Of a stretch of DNA of 38,015 nt, positions 26,083 to 34,983 are shown piece by piece; within the stretch, counting starts at the first letter, position 1; each line of letters begins with the position of its first letter. The position numbers and the translations under genes were made by a program. A model generated the notes under the pieces. That model did no database searches. It was not told where the DNA came from and saw only the letters and a list, made by a program, of their open reading frames with translations. Source of the DNA: Deltaproteobacteria bacterium (lineage in GTDB: Bacteria > Desulfobacterota_B > Binatia > UBA9968); the NCBI GenBank assembly GCA_005879255.1, contig VBKY01000146.1, forward strand, positions 34,904 through 72,918, given 5' to 3'.

Positions 26083-26531
26083 ATCTTGCTCTGCCCTCTT
26101 TAATTGATCTGACTTCTTCTCACATCGTGCTCGCGATTCTTGATCGGAATTTCGACGGAACTGTCACTGAGCCGCTACGGGTTTGACGCACATAGCAGAT
26201 CGACCGGATTCAGAGATATCTCTACATTGGACTTTGGGTAAGTAGGGTTGAAAGAGAATTCCGAGGCACTTGCTAGCTTAAACAAGACTTCAGTCACCCC
26301 TGAAGTCTGACCGTCAGGTCGCCCAGAATCTTTCCTGTCTCTCGAAGCATTTAACATGACACTTATAGTCAAGTTTTGTTTCTTTGGTCGTGACTAGAGA
26401 GTTGGGCTTATCTCTTACGGTTTTTCATCAGATTACAACTTCGTTGTTGTAGAGATCCAAAATTGTATAGCGGACGCCATGTGGTTACGCAAATCCAATC
26501 CATTTTCCTAAAGAATACCGCGCCACGATCA
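26083..26531. other. Intergenic region upstream of the plus-strand beta-helix gene
   Basis: AT-rich DNA without a supported gene. CTTCAGTCACCCCTGAAG (about 26287-26304) contains inverted CTTCAG/CTGAAG arms. The sigma-54 match at 26532 lies at its right end. No mobile-element traces were seen. Confidence 0.35.
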
Positions 26532-26547
26532 TGGCATAACTCCTGCT
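26532..26547 (+). promoter_or_regulatory. Putative sigma-54 promoter of the plus-strand beta-helix gene
   Basis: TGGCATAACTCCTGCT matches TGGCA and TGCT with GG and GC 10 nt apart. The predicted start is near 26558, about 119 nt before the first candidate ATG. Confidence 0.55.
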
Positions 26548-26676
26548 CTTAGCCACAAGTTACGAAACGCCCGCGGGCTCGGAAAACGATCCGCTAGGCT
26601 TGCCGACTGTAATTACCCGAATAGCAAACCAGTGCTGGTCTTTTCGCTGGATCAGTGGAGATCTTAAGCCGAGATC

Positions 26677-28218
26677 ATGCGCTGTATTCGACTCATGGCC
26701 ACCACAAACTACGAAAGGCTGCTTGTTATGAAACAAAATCTCTTTAAGCTTTGGATTGAATATTTTCGGTCTTTGCCACTACGTCACTTTCAGCGATTGA
26801 TCCCACTGTTTTTGGTTGTGTGTATGGCAACACCCTCCGTTGCTGCGGTGATCGATGTGACAACTTACGGGGCGATCCCCAATGATTCAGTAGATGACAG
26901 CTTGGCGATTCAAAAGGCTATAGATGCCGCGCCAGATAATAGTACTATTTATTTTCCTCAAGGAACTTATCTGCTAGCGGATATAAAGATAAATAACCGA
27001 AGTGGTTTGACGTTGGCCGGAGATGGTTCAACATTGACTATTTTGAAACGCCATGGAACTTACCCAAAAATCGTAGAGTCGATCGGCTCGACGGATATAC
27101 TTGTCACCAAATTAGGCTTCGATGTTAATGGCATCACTTCCTATGGAGGATTTAATTTTTATAACGCCAAACGAATCACCATTACAAAAACCCACTTTTT
27201 TGACAGTAATAAACAGCCGGTGGGAGGATATGACCGGTACTCGTGGGTTTTTGGCCGAGGAAGTGTTCCAAGCGAGGACATTCTCATCAGTGACAATTTA
27301 ATTGAAGATCTCCAAGTCGAAATTGACTTTGGTCTTAGAGTCCGAATCGAAGGGAATACTGTTGTAAGACCTGTTAACACCGCTGGAATCGGCGTTTTCA
27401 CGATTAATGACAATGCCTTGGCACAAGACTATACGATTCAGAAAAACACGATTGTCGATCCAGTGGTTAGCGCAGGAGGCATTGCCGTGCATTTAGATCC
27501 CCCGAGTAGCAGTTATTCCACAATGAAAACTTTTCGAATTCTGGACAATCATATTGTCTATACAAAATATATTAGTGGTAACCATGCCAGCGCAATCCGT
27601 CTTGGAACGGGAGATAACAGCCAAGCCACTAGGGGAAATGTCTTCGATGACATCGTCATCCAAAATAACGTAATCTACAAGGATCCAGGTAGCCCATACG
27701 ATTTCGGCGACGTCAATGCGATCATTTTTGGCAATAGCTCTACTACTGCTAATTTTAAATTTGATAATACCAACGTAAGTAACAACCGAACTCATTATAA
27801 TAATAGGTGGGGAATACCTATTATTGATATTCGTCAAAAAGGCGTCAACTATGTCGAAAGTAATAATCTAGGGTATGCCATTTCATCTGATATCATGCCT
27901 CCGTCGGTTCCTACCGCTCTAACGACCACGTATATTTCAGGTACGGAAATATATCTGGCGTGGAACTTGTCAGTCGATAACGTTGGAGTATACAGATATC
28001 GCATTTACAGAAATGGAATGGAAAATAGCTACAGCACTACGCCATCTTACGCAGATAAAAACCCGATCTCCGGAGCTACCTATACATACACGGTAACTGC
28101 CATAGATGTGGCTGGAAACGAATCGAGTCAATCCTCTGGGGTCACAGCCACGACAACCTCAACCGGTACAATCTCAACCCATGGACGTGGCCGTGGCAAG
28201 GGGCCGGCGACGCGGTGA
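26677..28218 (+). CDS. Secreted right-handed beta-helix (pectate-lyase-3-like) protein with an FN3 domain
   Basis: A signal peptide (hydrophobic PLFLVVCMATPSVAA, ending near residue 57) leads to the TTYGAIPNDSVDDSLAIQKAID opening typical of pectate-lyase-3 proteins. About ten beta-helix coils follow with repeated N-N-x-I steps (ISDNLIED, IQKNTIVD, LDNHIVY, IQNNVIY). At about 408-493 there is a fibronectin type III domain (SVPTALTTTYIS to ESSQSSGVTAT), and a short basic GRGRGKG tail. Such proteins bind or cleave acidic polysaccharides. The catalytic residues cannot be assigned. It is clearly AT-richer than its neighbours. ATG choice is open: 26677, 26695 and 26728 all lack a good ribosome binding site. 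It faces its minus-strand paralogue. Confidence 0.88.
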   Translation: MRCIRLMATTNYERLLVMKQNLFKLWIEYFRSLPLRHFQRLIPLFLVVCMATPSVAAVIDVTTYGAIPNDSVDDSLAIQKAIDAAPDNSTIYFPQGTYLLADIKINNRSGLTLAGDGSTLTILKRHGTYPKIVESIGSTDILVTKLGFDVNGITSYGGFNFYNAKRITITKTHFFDSNKQPVGGYDRYSWVFGRGSVPSEDILISDNLIEDLQVEIDFGLRVRIEGNTVVRPVNTAGIGVFTINDNALAQDYTIQKNTIVDPVVSAGGIAVHLDPPSSSYSTMKTFRILDNHIVYTKYISGNHASAIRLGTGDNSQATRGNVFDDIVIQNNVIYKDPGSPYDFGDVNAIIFGNSSTTANFKFDNTNVSNNRTHYNNRWGIPIIDIRQKGVNYVESNNLGYAISSDIMPPSVPTALTTTYISGTEIYLAWNLSVDNVGVYRYRIYRNGMENSYSTTPSYADKNPISGATYTYTVTAIDVAGNESSQSSGVTATTTSTGTISTHGRGRGKGPATR

Positions 28219-28458
28219 GGAGTAACCTTCTGCAACTCCCTACCGCGATCATCACCATCACCGATAACGATACTGTGGCGGGCCCGTGCCGTTAGTGGAG
28301 CTAAAACAGACAAGTTTCTCTGTTGCTCGATATACCGGTCAAACGTTGGATCCAACCACGGCGGCGGAAAGATTGTGTCCCACTGAAAAAACAACCCGCG
28401 GAACGGTAGTTCAAAATCTTCAAATTGCGCTTCCCATAGGTTGCCGGAACAGAGACAT

Positions 28459-28498
28459 AAAAAAAAGGCCCGGTCTAGGTAATCCCCAGCCGAGCCTC
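28459..28498 (-). terminator. Intrinsic terminator of the minus-strand polysaccharide cluster
   Basis: On the minus strand AGGCTCGG pairs with CCGGGCCT (7 of 8, or all with one G-U) around a 16-nt loop, directly followed by eight T residues. It lies about 150 nt past the last minus-strand gene and between the two convergent beta-helix genes. Confidence 0.75.
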
Positions 28499-28509
28499 AA
28501 TTGGAACAA

Positions 28510-28541
28510 AGCAGCGTCGCGATCATTTGCGTCACGCTGCT
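28510..28541. repeat. Inverted repeat in the convergent intergenic region
   Basis: AGCAGCGT (28510-28517) and ACGCTGCT (28534-28541) are perfect 8-bp arms with a 16-nt loop. A T-run appears only about 12 nt later on the plus strand, so it could be a plus-strand terminator or just a hairpin. The stretch 28219-28644 holds no gene otherwise. Confidence 0.45.
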
Positions 28542-28644
28542 TAAACTGTGCTGTTTTTAGATGATCTCTTCTTCCGCGGCCAGACTATCGCTCCGATTCC
28601 GTGGGTCGCCTGTCTAATTTATTGCATGTCGCGGCCGAACCCGT

Positions 28645-29670
28645 TTATTGTTCAACAGCATCCGACGCTTTCAAATTCGACGACATCCATCCTTGTCTAG
28701 GTTTACCAACAATTCGGTTATTAGCCGCCTTATTCCCGCCCAACGAATCTTCAAGCCTATAGGCGACCTCGGACGCCTCAACGACATTATTACGAACCTC
28801 GTTGGATAGCAGGTCCCCACTCAAAGAGATGCCGCTCCCGACCCCTTTCACGGTATTGTCCGTCACAACGGAATTTTGGATACGTCTTAGATCAATTGCG
28901 TATCCCTTCTTGGGACCACTATTCTCGATTGTATTCCCGGTAACAGTCAAACGTTTAAACACAATACCGGCAGCGGAAGATGTGTTGGCGAAGATCATCG
29001 GTTCAGGTGGCGGAGCTGTGGTCTCGATCCCCATACGATTGTCTTTGATCACAAGATCTTCAAATACATTTCCGGTTGTCGTTTTAGAATTATTGGGCGT
29101 TCCGATACGGATTCCGTAGTCAGCTGTCTTAGCTCTAATGACTTGATTCCCCGCAATAGTAATTCGGCGGAATATGCAATGACTATCAGTTGGTGGGTCG
29201 ATTCCGACGCTGATCCCCGCGCCGAGAGGATCGACCACGACGTTGTTGGTGATTTGATAATCTTCGGCTACGGCGTTATTGCCGACGGTAAAAACTCCAA
29301 TGCCAGCGGTTTTCACGGCGCGATTCACCGCGTTACGGTCGATCACGACTTGTTTAGAGTGGTCGACTTCAACCTGAAGGTCGTCGATGACATTGTTGAC
29401 GATTCTGATGTCCTGACTCGGCGCGGATCCTTTACCAAAGACGATCGAGTACCGGTCAGTGCCCTGAACCGGTTTCGGCGCGCTGTCCCAAAACCAGTTG
29501 TTTTCGATCCGTACCCGATTCATCGCGTAGAAGACGAGCCCGCCGTACGAGGTAACGCCATTGGCATCGAAGCCGAGTTTAGTGATTACGATATCGGATG
29601 AACGGTCGAACGTGGCGAACCGCTCGGCGCCGGCTTTCTGCTTGATCACGCTGTCGCGACCCTCGCCCAT
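28645..29670 (-). CDS. Beta-helix protein, main C-terminal part of an interrupted gene
   Basis: These 341 residues are a right-handed beta-helix closely related to the plus-strand protein at 26677. Shared blocks include DIVITKLGFDANGVTSYGG, DDLQVEVD, VKTAGIGVFTV and TTGNVFEDLVI. It lacks the FN3 domain. The upstream piece (29692-29946) is in the same frame; between them the codons read ATSGATIM, stop, NRFGLSFM. Compared with the paralogue, about 13 codons of the first coil are missing and a TAA has been formed. Without the upstream signal peptide this part would not be secreted, so the gene is probably broken. The start at 29670 is inferred only from the open frame and has no real support. 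Confidence 0.85.
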   Translation of the reverse strand: MGEGRDSVIKQKAGAERFATFDRSSDIVITKLGFDANGVTSYGGLVFYAMNRVRIENNWFWDSAPKPVQGTDRYSIVFGKGSAPSQDIRIVNNVIDDLQVEVDHSKQVVIDRNAVNRAVKTAGIGVFTVGNNAVAEDYQITNNVVVDPLGAGISVGIDPPTDSHCIFRRITIAGNQVIRAKTADYGIRIGTPNNSKTTTGNVFEDLVIKDNRMGIETTAPPPEPMIFANTSSAAGIVFKRLTVTGNTIENSGPKKGYAIDLRRIQNSVVTDNTVKGVGSGISLSGDLLSNEVRNNVVEASEVAYRLEDSLGGNKAANNRIVGKPRQGWMSSNLKASDAVEQ

Positions 29671-29691
29671 AAACGACAGGCCGAAGCGATT

Positions 29692-29946
29692 TTACATAAT
29701 GGTGGCACCACTGGTTGCGGCATTAATGGCAGCTTGAATTGCAGCCGTATCATCTGAGATGCCATCGCCTTTCGCGCCATAGTCCCGGACATTTAAAACA
29801 GCGCCTTTCTGTTCGGCTGCGACGACAGGAGATGCCCCGATCTTCCCTTGAGCGATCGTCTGCCGAGCTCGCCCGAGGGGCATCGACATAAGTAAAATCA
29901 GCGATAGCACAGTGACTGCAGCGACTTTGAAATTTCGCGTATTCAT
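29692..29946 (-). CDS. Beta-helix protein, N-terminal part with signal peptide, ending at a premature TAA
   Basis: The 84-residue fragment carries a signal peptide (hydrophobic VTVLSLILLMSMPLG) and the opening VLNVRDYGAKGDGISDDTAAIQAAINAA, a textbook start of pectate-lyase-3 beta-helix proteins. It ends at TAA (29692-29694) exactly where the first coil should begin with a phrase like YFPQGTYLL. The ATG at 29946 lies 1 nt after the glycosyltransferase stop, so it belongs to the polysaccharide operon and is its last gene. See the downstream part (28645-29670) for the rest of the domain. Confidence 0.85.
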   Translation of the reverse strand: MNTRNFKVAAVTVLSLILLMSMPLGRARQTIAQGKIGASPVVAAEQKGAVLNVRDYGAKGDGISDDTAAIQAAINAATSGATIM

Positions 29947-29947
29947 T

Positions 29948-31171
29948 TCACACTCTCAGTTGCACGTGCTCGACAGCTTCAAGATGGATGGCTTTTTCGT
30001 CGAGAAGCTCACGGTAAAGATGATCCACGTCATGGACGAGCCTTTTGACGTCAAAGCGGTCGCGCGCCGCAATCATCGCATTTCGGCCCATCGCTTGGGC
30101 CATCTCCGGATGGTGCAACAGATCGAGAACCGCGCCGGCGAGCGCTTCGGCATCGCGCGGCGGAACTAAACGTCCGCTCTCATAGTCACTGATCAGGTCC
30201 GGCACGCCGCCGACACGAGTGGCCACGACCGGACAGCTTGTAGCCATGGCTTCAATGGCGGACAGCGGGGTGCCTTCGTTGTTGGAGGATACGACGAGCA
30301 CATCAAGATCGGCATAGATGCGGGCGAGGTCCGAACGCCAGCCGGTGAACAAAACCAGGTCGGCGATTCCCAACTCCCGCGCTTGTTGTTCGAGCGCGAA
30401 CCGCAACATGCCGTCGCCAACGACGACAAAGCGGGCGGCAGGTTCGGCGGCAGCGATGCGAGCCGCGGACTCGAGAAAGAGCGCGTGGTTTTTGACCGGA
30501 AAGATTCGGCCAACGATGCCGACCAATCTAGCGCCGCTGCTCAAACTCATTTCTCGGCGAAATTCCCCGCGCCGGGTCTCAGCATGGAGATACGGCTCCA
30601 AGTCGAGACCGAGCGGTATGACAGTTATCCGATCGGCGCGGGCGACACCGTACTCGATCAGCTCTTTTTTAACTTGCTCGCTCACAGTCACCAGCCGATG
30701 ACTTAACCAGGCCAGCGATTTTTCCATGCGCCTGAGCGCCCAGTTCTGTACCGGACCGTAGTAGCCATGCAGCACGTGACCGTGAAACGTATGGACGATG
30801 ATGGGAACGCCGGCCAGACGGGCGGCGATGCGCCCGAGTAAGCCGGCCTTGGCCGTATGCGTATGCACAATATGGGGCCGGTAAAGACGCATCAGTGAAA
30901 AAAGCCGCTTCAGGGCGACACCGTCCCGCGGGGCGAGATTGAATGCCGTCACGATTTCCTGGATGCGATGTGGCCACACGCCGCGAGACAAGGCGTAATC
31001 CAACATGGAACCCTCTGCCGGGCTCTCATGTCCGATGACGAGCAATTGCTCATAGCGGCTGGGATCCAACCCGGCCGCGAGATTGACGACGTGAATGCTC
31101 GGACCGCCGACATTCAGGCGCCCGATGACGCGTAAAACTCTGATTTTGTCTTGTGCTGAATGGGAATCCAT
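29948..31171 (-). CDS. GT4-family glycosyltransferase
   Basis: The two-domain GT-B enzyme (407 residues) transfers a sugar from a nucleotide donor to a lipid-linked or polysaccharide acceptor at the cytoplasmic face. Seen are the N-terminal IGRLNVGGPSIHVVNLA loop, VHTHTAKAGLLGRIAARLAGVP, VGRIFPVKNHALF at the start of the second domain, and the donor-binding E-x7-E in NNEGTPLSAIEAM. The ATG at 31171 follows GGAGG and lies 58 nt inside the end of the asparagine-synthetase-like gene, in another frame, which shows tight operon packing. It resembles GT4 enzymes of exopolysaccharide clusters with Wzy polymerases. Sugar specificity is not predictable. Confidence 0.93.
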   Translation of the reverse strand: MDSHSAQDKIRVLRVIGRLNVGGPSIHVVNLAAGLDPSRYEQLLVIGHESPAEGSMLDYALSRGVWPHRIQEIVTAFNLAPRDGVALKRLFSLMRLYRPHIVHTHTAKAGLLGRIAARLAGVPIIVHTFHGHVLHGYYGPVQNWALRRMEKSLAWLSHRLVTVSEQVKKELIEYGVARADRITVIPLGLDLEPYLHAETRRGEFRREMSLSSGARLVGIVGRIFPVKNHALFLESAARIAAAEPAARFVVVGDGMLRFALEQQARELGIADLVLFTGWRSDLARIYADLDVLVVSSNNEGTPLSAIEAMATSCPVVATRVGGVPDLISDYESGRLVPPRDAEALAGAVLDLLHHPEMAQAMGRNAMIAARDRFDVKRLVHDVDHLYRELLDEKAIHLEAVEHVQLRV

Positions 31172-33093
31172 GGACTCACCTCCCGGTCGATGAATAGCCG
31201 GTGCCAGATTTCAAATGTCAGCAAGGCCCATAATCGGTGACCATGATCGCGTCTGCCGCCGATATGTTCGTCGATGAGCAGCCGCAGGTTTGGCTCTCTG
31301 AAGTAGCCGCGTTGTAACGCCGCGGGGGACAGTAAAGCGTCGCGCAGAAAATCCTTCAAGCTCGTGCGAAACCATTTTCCCACCGGCACGCCGAAACCGT
31401 GTTTTTTGCGCCAGATGATTTTGTCGGGCACGAGTCCCTCGAGCGCGCGCTTCAGCACGTACTTGGTCGTCATGCCCTTGAGCTTGAGCCGGGAAGGGAT
31501 GGTGCATGCGAACTCCAATAGCCGTTGGTCAAGAAAGGGGCAGCGAGCCTCCAAAGAGTTTGCCATGGACATCCGATCGGTCTTGACCAGCAAGTCGCCG
31601 GGCAGGTAGCTCATCATGTTGACCCTCAGCAGCTGGCCGATGGGATCGTCAGCTTGGCGCGAATCGAAGTAGGAGCGAAAGTGCTCTGTTGGGTCCAACA
31701 CGATGGGCTCGATCAATAGTTCGCGCACAAGTTCGGGCTTAAAAATACCGACACACCCGAGATAACGCTCGGGCAGAGGCAGCGGCGCGCTATCGACAAA
31801 ACGTCGGGCGCGGCGCACAAAACCGTTGTACGAAGTGGACTCCGGCAATGCGTGAACGAACCCACGAGCAGCGCATTGGAGTAACCAGGGAGCATGCCGA
31901 TAAATTTCCGCAACGCGCGCCGCGGCGAAACGCTCGTAACCGGCAAACAGCTCATCACCGCCATCGCCGGTGAGCGCCACCTTGACGTGCTCCCGGGTTA
32001 GTTGGGCAACGTAATAGGACGGGATTGCGGAAGAATCCGCGAACGGCTGATCGTAGTGCCAAACCAGCTTCGGCACCAGCTCGATGGCGTCCGGTTTGAC
32101 CATAAATTCATGATGATCCGTGCGGTAGTGATCGGCGACGATGCGCGCATATTGCAATTCGTTGAAAGACGGATCATCGGAAAAACCGATGGCGAAGGTG
32201 CTCACCGGATGATCGAGCAGGCGGCTCATGACGGCGACCACCGCCGCCGAATCAACCCCTCCGCTGAGAAAAGCACCGAGCGGCACGTCACTGATGAGAC
32301 GAACTTTCACCGCTTCTTCGAAATGCTCGCGCAGCTGTGCGAAATATTCCGTCTCGGTTAGAGCCGGCTCAGCCACCGAATCTTGAGGCATTTCCCAGAA
32401 CTGGCGGATAGCGATCTTGCCGTCTCCGACGCTCAGCATGTGCCCCGGTGGGAGCTCATAAATGTCCTCGAAAAGAGTGAAAGGGCTCGGCACGTAGCCG
32501 TAGGCTAAATAGAGCGGAATCACCGTCCGATTCACCCGCGCGCGGACCGACGGATGAGCCAAAATCGCTTTGATCTCGGAGCCGAAGATCAAGCGGTCGT
32601 CATCTTGATAATAGTACATAGGCTTCTTGCCGACGCGATCTCGGGCCAAAAACATCCGCGTATGTGCGCCGGCGCCACGATGGCCCGCGCCTTGGCGACG
32701 GTCGTAGATCGCGAAGGCGAACATACCGCGCAGCCGTTGCACACAATCTACGCCCCACTCTTCATAGGCGCGCAGAATCACTTCTGTGTCGGAGCGCGAG
32801 CGAAAGCGATGGCCGCGTGTCTTGAGCTCCTCGCGCAACTCGACGAAATTATAAATTTCCCCGTTAAACACGATCCAGCAATCTTCCGCTTCGTTGGCGA
32901 TGGGCTGCTGTCCACCTTCGAGATCGATAATACTGAGCCGGTCCATGCCGAGGACCGCGTCGTCGAAAACCACCGCGCCGTGGTCGTCGGGACCGCGGTG
33001 AGTGAGGGCTGCATTCATCGGTTCGAAAACCAAGGTCGACGTTTGAATGTCGGACTTGCCGTGAAGTTGTACCCACCCACAGATGCCACACAT
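31114..33093 (-). CDS. asnB: Asparagine synthetase-like glutamine amidotransferase
   Basis: Class II glutamine amidotransferase with nucleophile C2 (MCGICGW), followed by LTHRGPDDHG, FNGEIYNF and SDTEVIL. The C-terminal synthetase domain has the ATP loop SGGVDS (277-282), GDGGDELFAGYERF and LEARCPFLDQRLLEF. The 659 residues match the longer form common in exopolysaccharide and exosortase loci, where it may amidate a sugar acid or supply asparagine. Residues 133-146 (RQGAGHRGAGAHTR) look like an inserted glycine/histidine-rich loop where homologues pass directly to the FLARDR motif. GGAGG precedes the ATG at 33093. The next gene upstream (33121) ends 27 nt away. Confidence 0.93.
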   Translation of the reverse strand: MCGICGWVQLHGKSDIQTSTLVFEPMNAALTHRGPDDHGAVVFDDAVLGMDRLSIIDLEGGQQPIANEAEDCWIVFNGEIYNFVELREELKTRGHRFRSRSDTEVILRAYEEWGVDCVQRLRGMFAFAIYDRRQGAGHRGAGAHTRMFLARDRVGKKPMYYYQDDDRLIFGSEIKAILAHPSVRARVNRTVIPLYLAYGYVPSPFTLFEDIYELPPGHMLSVGDGKIAIRQFWEMPQDSVAEPALTETEYFAQLREHFEEAVKVRLISDVPLGAFLSGGVDSAAVVAVMSRLLDHPVSTFAIGFSDDPSFNELQYARIVADHYRTDHHEFMVKPDAIELVPKLVWHYDQPFADSSAIPSYYVAQLTREHVKVALTGDGGDELFAGYERFAAARVAEIYRHAPWLLQCAARGFVHALPESTSYNGFVRRARRFVDSAPLPLPERYLGCVGIFKPELVRELLIEPIVLDPTEHFRSYFDSRQADDPIGQLLRVNMMSYLPGDLLVKTDRMSMANSLEARCPFLDQRLLEFACTIPSRLKLKGMTTKYVLKRALEGLVPDKIIWRKKHGFGVPVGKWFRTSLKDFLRDALLSPAALQRGYFREPNLRLLIDEHIGGRRDHGHRLWALLTFEIWHRLFIDREVSPWIPIQHKTKSEFYASSGA

Positions 33094-33120
33094 GTTTGTT
33101 CCCTCCGCAGATGTTTGCTT

Positions 33121-34263
33121 TTACGCCAGTGATCTCAACTGAGATATCTGGCCGCAGGCTTCCTCATAGAGCGAAATCGTTTCTGCGGCCATTCTCTCGG
33201 CGGTAAAGTATTTTTGCACCCGCTCCCGCCCTTGCCTTCCCATTCTTTGACAACCACCGGGGTCGCTTAGGAGCTGGGATAAAGCTGCGGCGAAGGCCGC
33301 AGGTTTGCCTGGCTCAACCAGCAGCGCGCTTTGTCCGTCCACCGCAATCTCGCTGAGCGGCGCCATGTTGCTCGCTACCACAGGTTTTCCTGCTGCCATT
33401 GCTTCAATGACCACCTGACCAAAGCCTTCGGACCGTGACGCAAAGGCAAACACATCCAGAGCGTGAAGAAAAGAAGCCACGTCATCCAGAAAACCGACGA
33501 GGCGTACGTATTCTTGAAGGCCTAATGTTTCTATGAGTTCCCGAAGTTTTTTTGCGTATCCTGAGGGATCATGCCCAGCAATAAGGAGGCAGGCACTCGG
33601 GACACGATTAAGAATGGCCGGCATGGCTTGGATCAAGCAATCGTACCCTTTTCCTTGTTCGATCCGCCCTACGGATCCGATGACGGCTCGACCGTCCAAC
33701 CCCCACCTCTTTCGGAGATCAACGTTCGGTTCGGCTAGCCGTTCAGCGTCAATTCCATAGTAAACCACCGTTACCTTATCAGGCGACACTCGCTGCTGTT
33801 TCAGCAACCAGTCCTTCACAGCTTGAGAAATAGCTATCACGATGTCGGCATGACGCCATACAAAGTTGGCCAGAGGGAGAGTCCAGCGCCCGGACCACGA
33901 CTCACTATATATCCCGTGCACTGAGCTGACCCAGGCAACAGGGAGATGACGAAAACTGCCAAAGGCGCCTGCCAAGTCTGCACGCGGCAAGTGAGTGTGC
34001 AAAATATCCGGGTGTTCTTCTCTCAGCAAATGAGCAAACCGGCTAAAAAAGCGCCAATCATACCGACTGTCTGCTTGCAGACTAATCACTCGGATCTCTT
34101 CCTTCTCGAAATCCGGTCGAAGTGAACGGCTCCCTTCGACCTGCTCCCGCAGGCACACCACCACAATCTCTAACCCTGGCCGTTTTAGATGTCGGCATAA
34201 AGCTAAGAGGTGCAATTCTGCCCCGCCGGCAGAAAGGGTGTTGATGAGGTGCAGAATCTTCAT
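33121..34263 (-). CDS. GT4-family glycosyltransferase
   Basis: This 380-residue GT-B enzyme starts MKILHLINTLSAGGAELHLL, the standard GT4 opening with the glycine-rich acceptor loop. It continues with ILHTHLPRADLAGAFG, VVYYGIDAERL, IGSVGRIEQGKGYDCLIQAM and the donor-site SRSEGFGQVVIEAMAAGKPVV. It is not closely similar to the GT4 at 29948, so the two probably add different sugars. It lies 60 nt after the methyltransferase gene in the same direction. Acceptor and donor are unknown. Confidence 0.93.
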   Translation of the reverse strand: MKILHLINTLSAGGAELHLLALCRHLKRPGLEIVVVCLREQVEGSRSLRPDFEKEEIRVISLQADSRYDWRFFSRFAHLLREEHPDILHTHLPRADLAGAFGSFRHLPVAWVSSVHGIYSESWSGRWTLPLANFVWRHADIVIAISQAVKDWLLKQQRVSPDKVTVVYYGIDAERLAEPNVDLRKRWGLDGRAVIGSVGRIEQGKGYDCLIQAMPAILNRVPSACLLIAGHDPSGYAKKLRELIETLGLQEYVRLVGFLDDVASFLHALDVFAFASRSEGFGQVVIEAMAAGKPVVASNMAPLSEIAVDGQSALLVEPGKPAAFAAALSQLLSDPGGCQRMGRQGRERVQKYFTAERMAAETISLYEEACGQISQLRSLA

Positions 34264-34323
34264 CTCTCTTGTCCGCAGATTATTGTGATGTTTGAGGTTC
34301 GATGCGCTTCAGCGCGCATTCAG

Positions 34324-34983
34324 TCACAGGTCGGGTTCATCTGCATCCCCTTTGATCAGTACATTAAATTTCCAGCGAAGCGGAATTCTTCGCAAGACAG
34401 GAATGTCCTCACAGAAAACAAGCGTTTCTAGCATCCCAAGTGGTAGCTTCTTTTCTTTTGGAACAAAGAACGGCCGCCAGCGGACGTTCCGAAAACCTGC
34501 TTTTTTCAAGATTTCGATAGCTGCTCCCAAATCAGTTTTTCGCGGGTTCAAATCAAGAATAACCTTGGTGCGAATATAGGGACGGAATCTCTTCAATACC
34601 GCCAAGGGATCCCCGACATAAAAGAAAAACGTCCCCATATAAGACACGAGGGCATCGACTGGTTCTGACAAAGAAACTTGGCTGACATCAGCAACCACAA
34701 ATTCGGCCTGTAATCCTCCCGCCCGTAGCTTCTCTTGCCCCATCGCTACCATTTTCGGTGAGATGTCCACCCCCCGATAATGCAAACCGTGCTCAACAAA
34801 AAGCCGGGCTAGATAGCCGTCACCGCAGCCGATCTCTAACACCGAATCACCACTGCAGAGGGTCTTTCCCCAAGTGGTTGAAATGACAAACCGTCGGCGC
34901 ATATCAAACTGCAAATTCGCATAGGACTGTTCAGCAAACCCGTCGGCTATTCGGTCATACTTGCTTACAAGATCCAAGGACAT
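34324..34983 (-). CDS. Class I SAM-dependent methyltransferase
   Basis: Motif I VLEIGCGDGYLARLF and the acidic end of strand 2 in YRGVDISPKMV bind S-adenosylmethionine; VADVSQVSL and the conserved VDALVSYMGTFFF follow. The 219-residue length fits a single Rossmann domain. In this position it may methylate a sugar of the repeat unit or a lipid-linked intermediate. The ATG at 34983 follows AGGAG, and the first 19 nt overlap the end of the NodB-like gene, so translation is probably coupled. Confidence 0.85.
   Translation of the reverse strand: MSLDLVSKYDRIADGFAEQSYANLQFDMRRRFVISTTWGKTLCSGDSVLEIGCGDGYLARLFVEHGLHYRGVDISPKMVAMGQEKLRAGGLQAEFVVADVSQVSLSEPVDALVSYMGTFFFYVGDPLAVLKRFRPYIRTKVILDLNPRKTDLGAAIEILKKAGFRNVRWRPFFVPKEKKLPLGMLETLVFCEDIPVLRRIPLRWKFNVLIKGDADEPDL

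Noticed and set aside
26677..28218. PEP-CTERM sorting signal at the end of the plus-strand beta-helix protein
   Set aside because: The C-terminus is a basic GRGRGKG tail without a PEP motif or a membrane helix.
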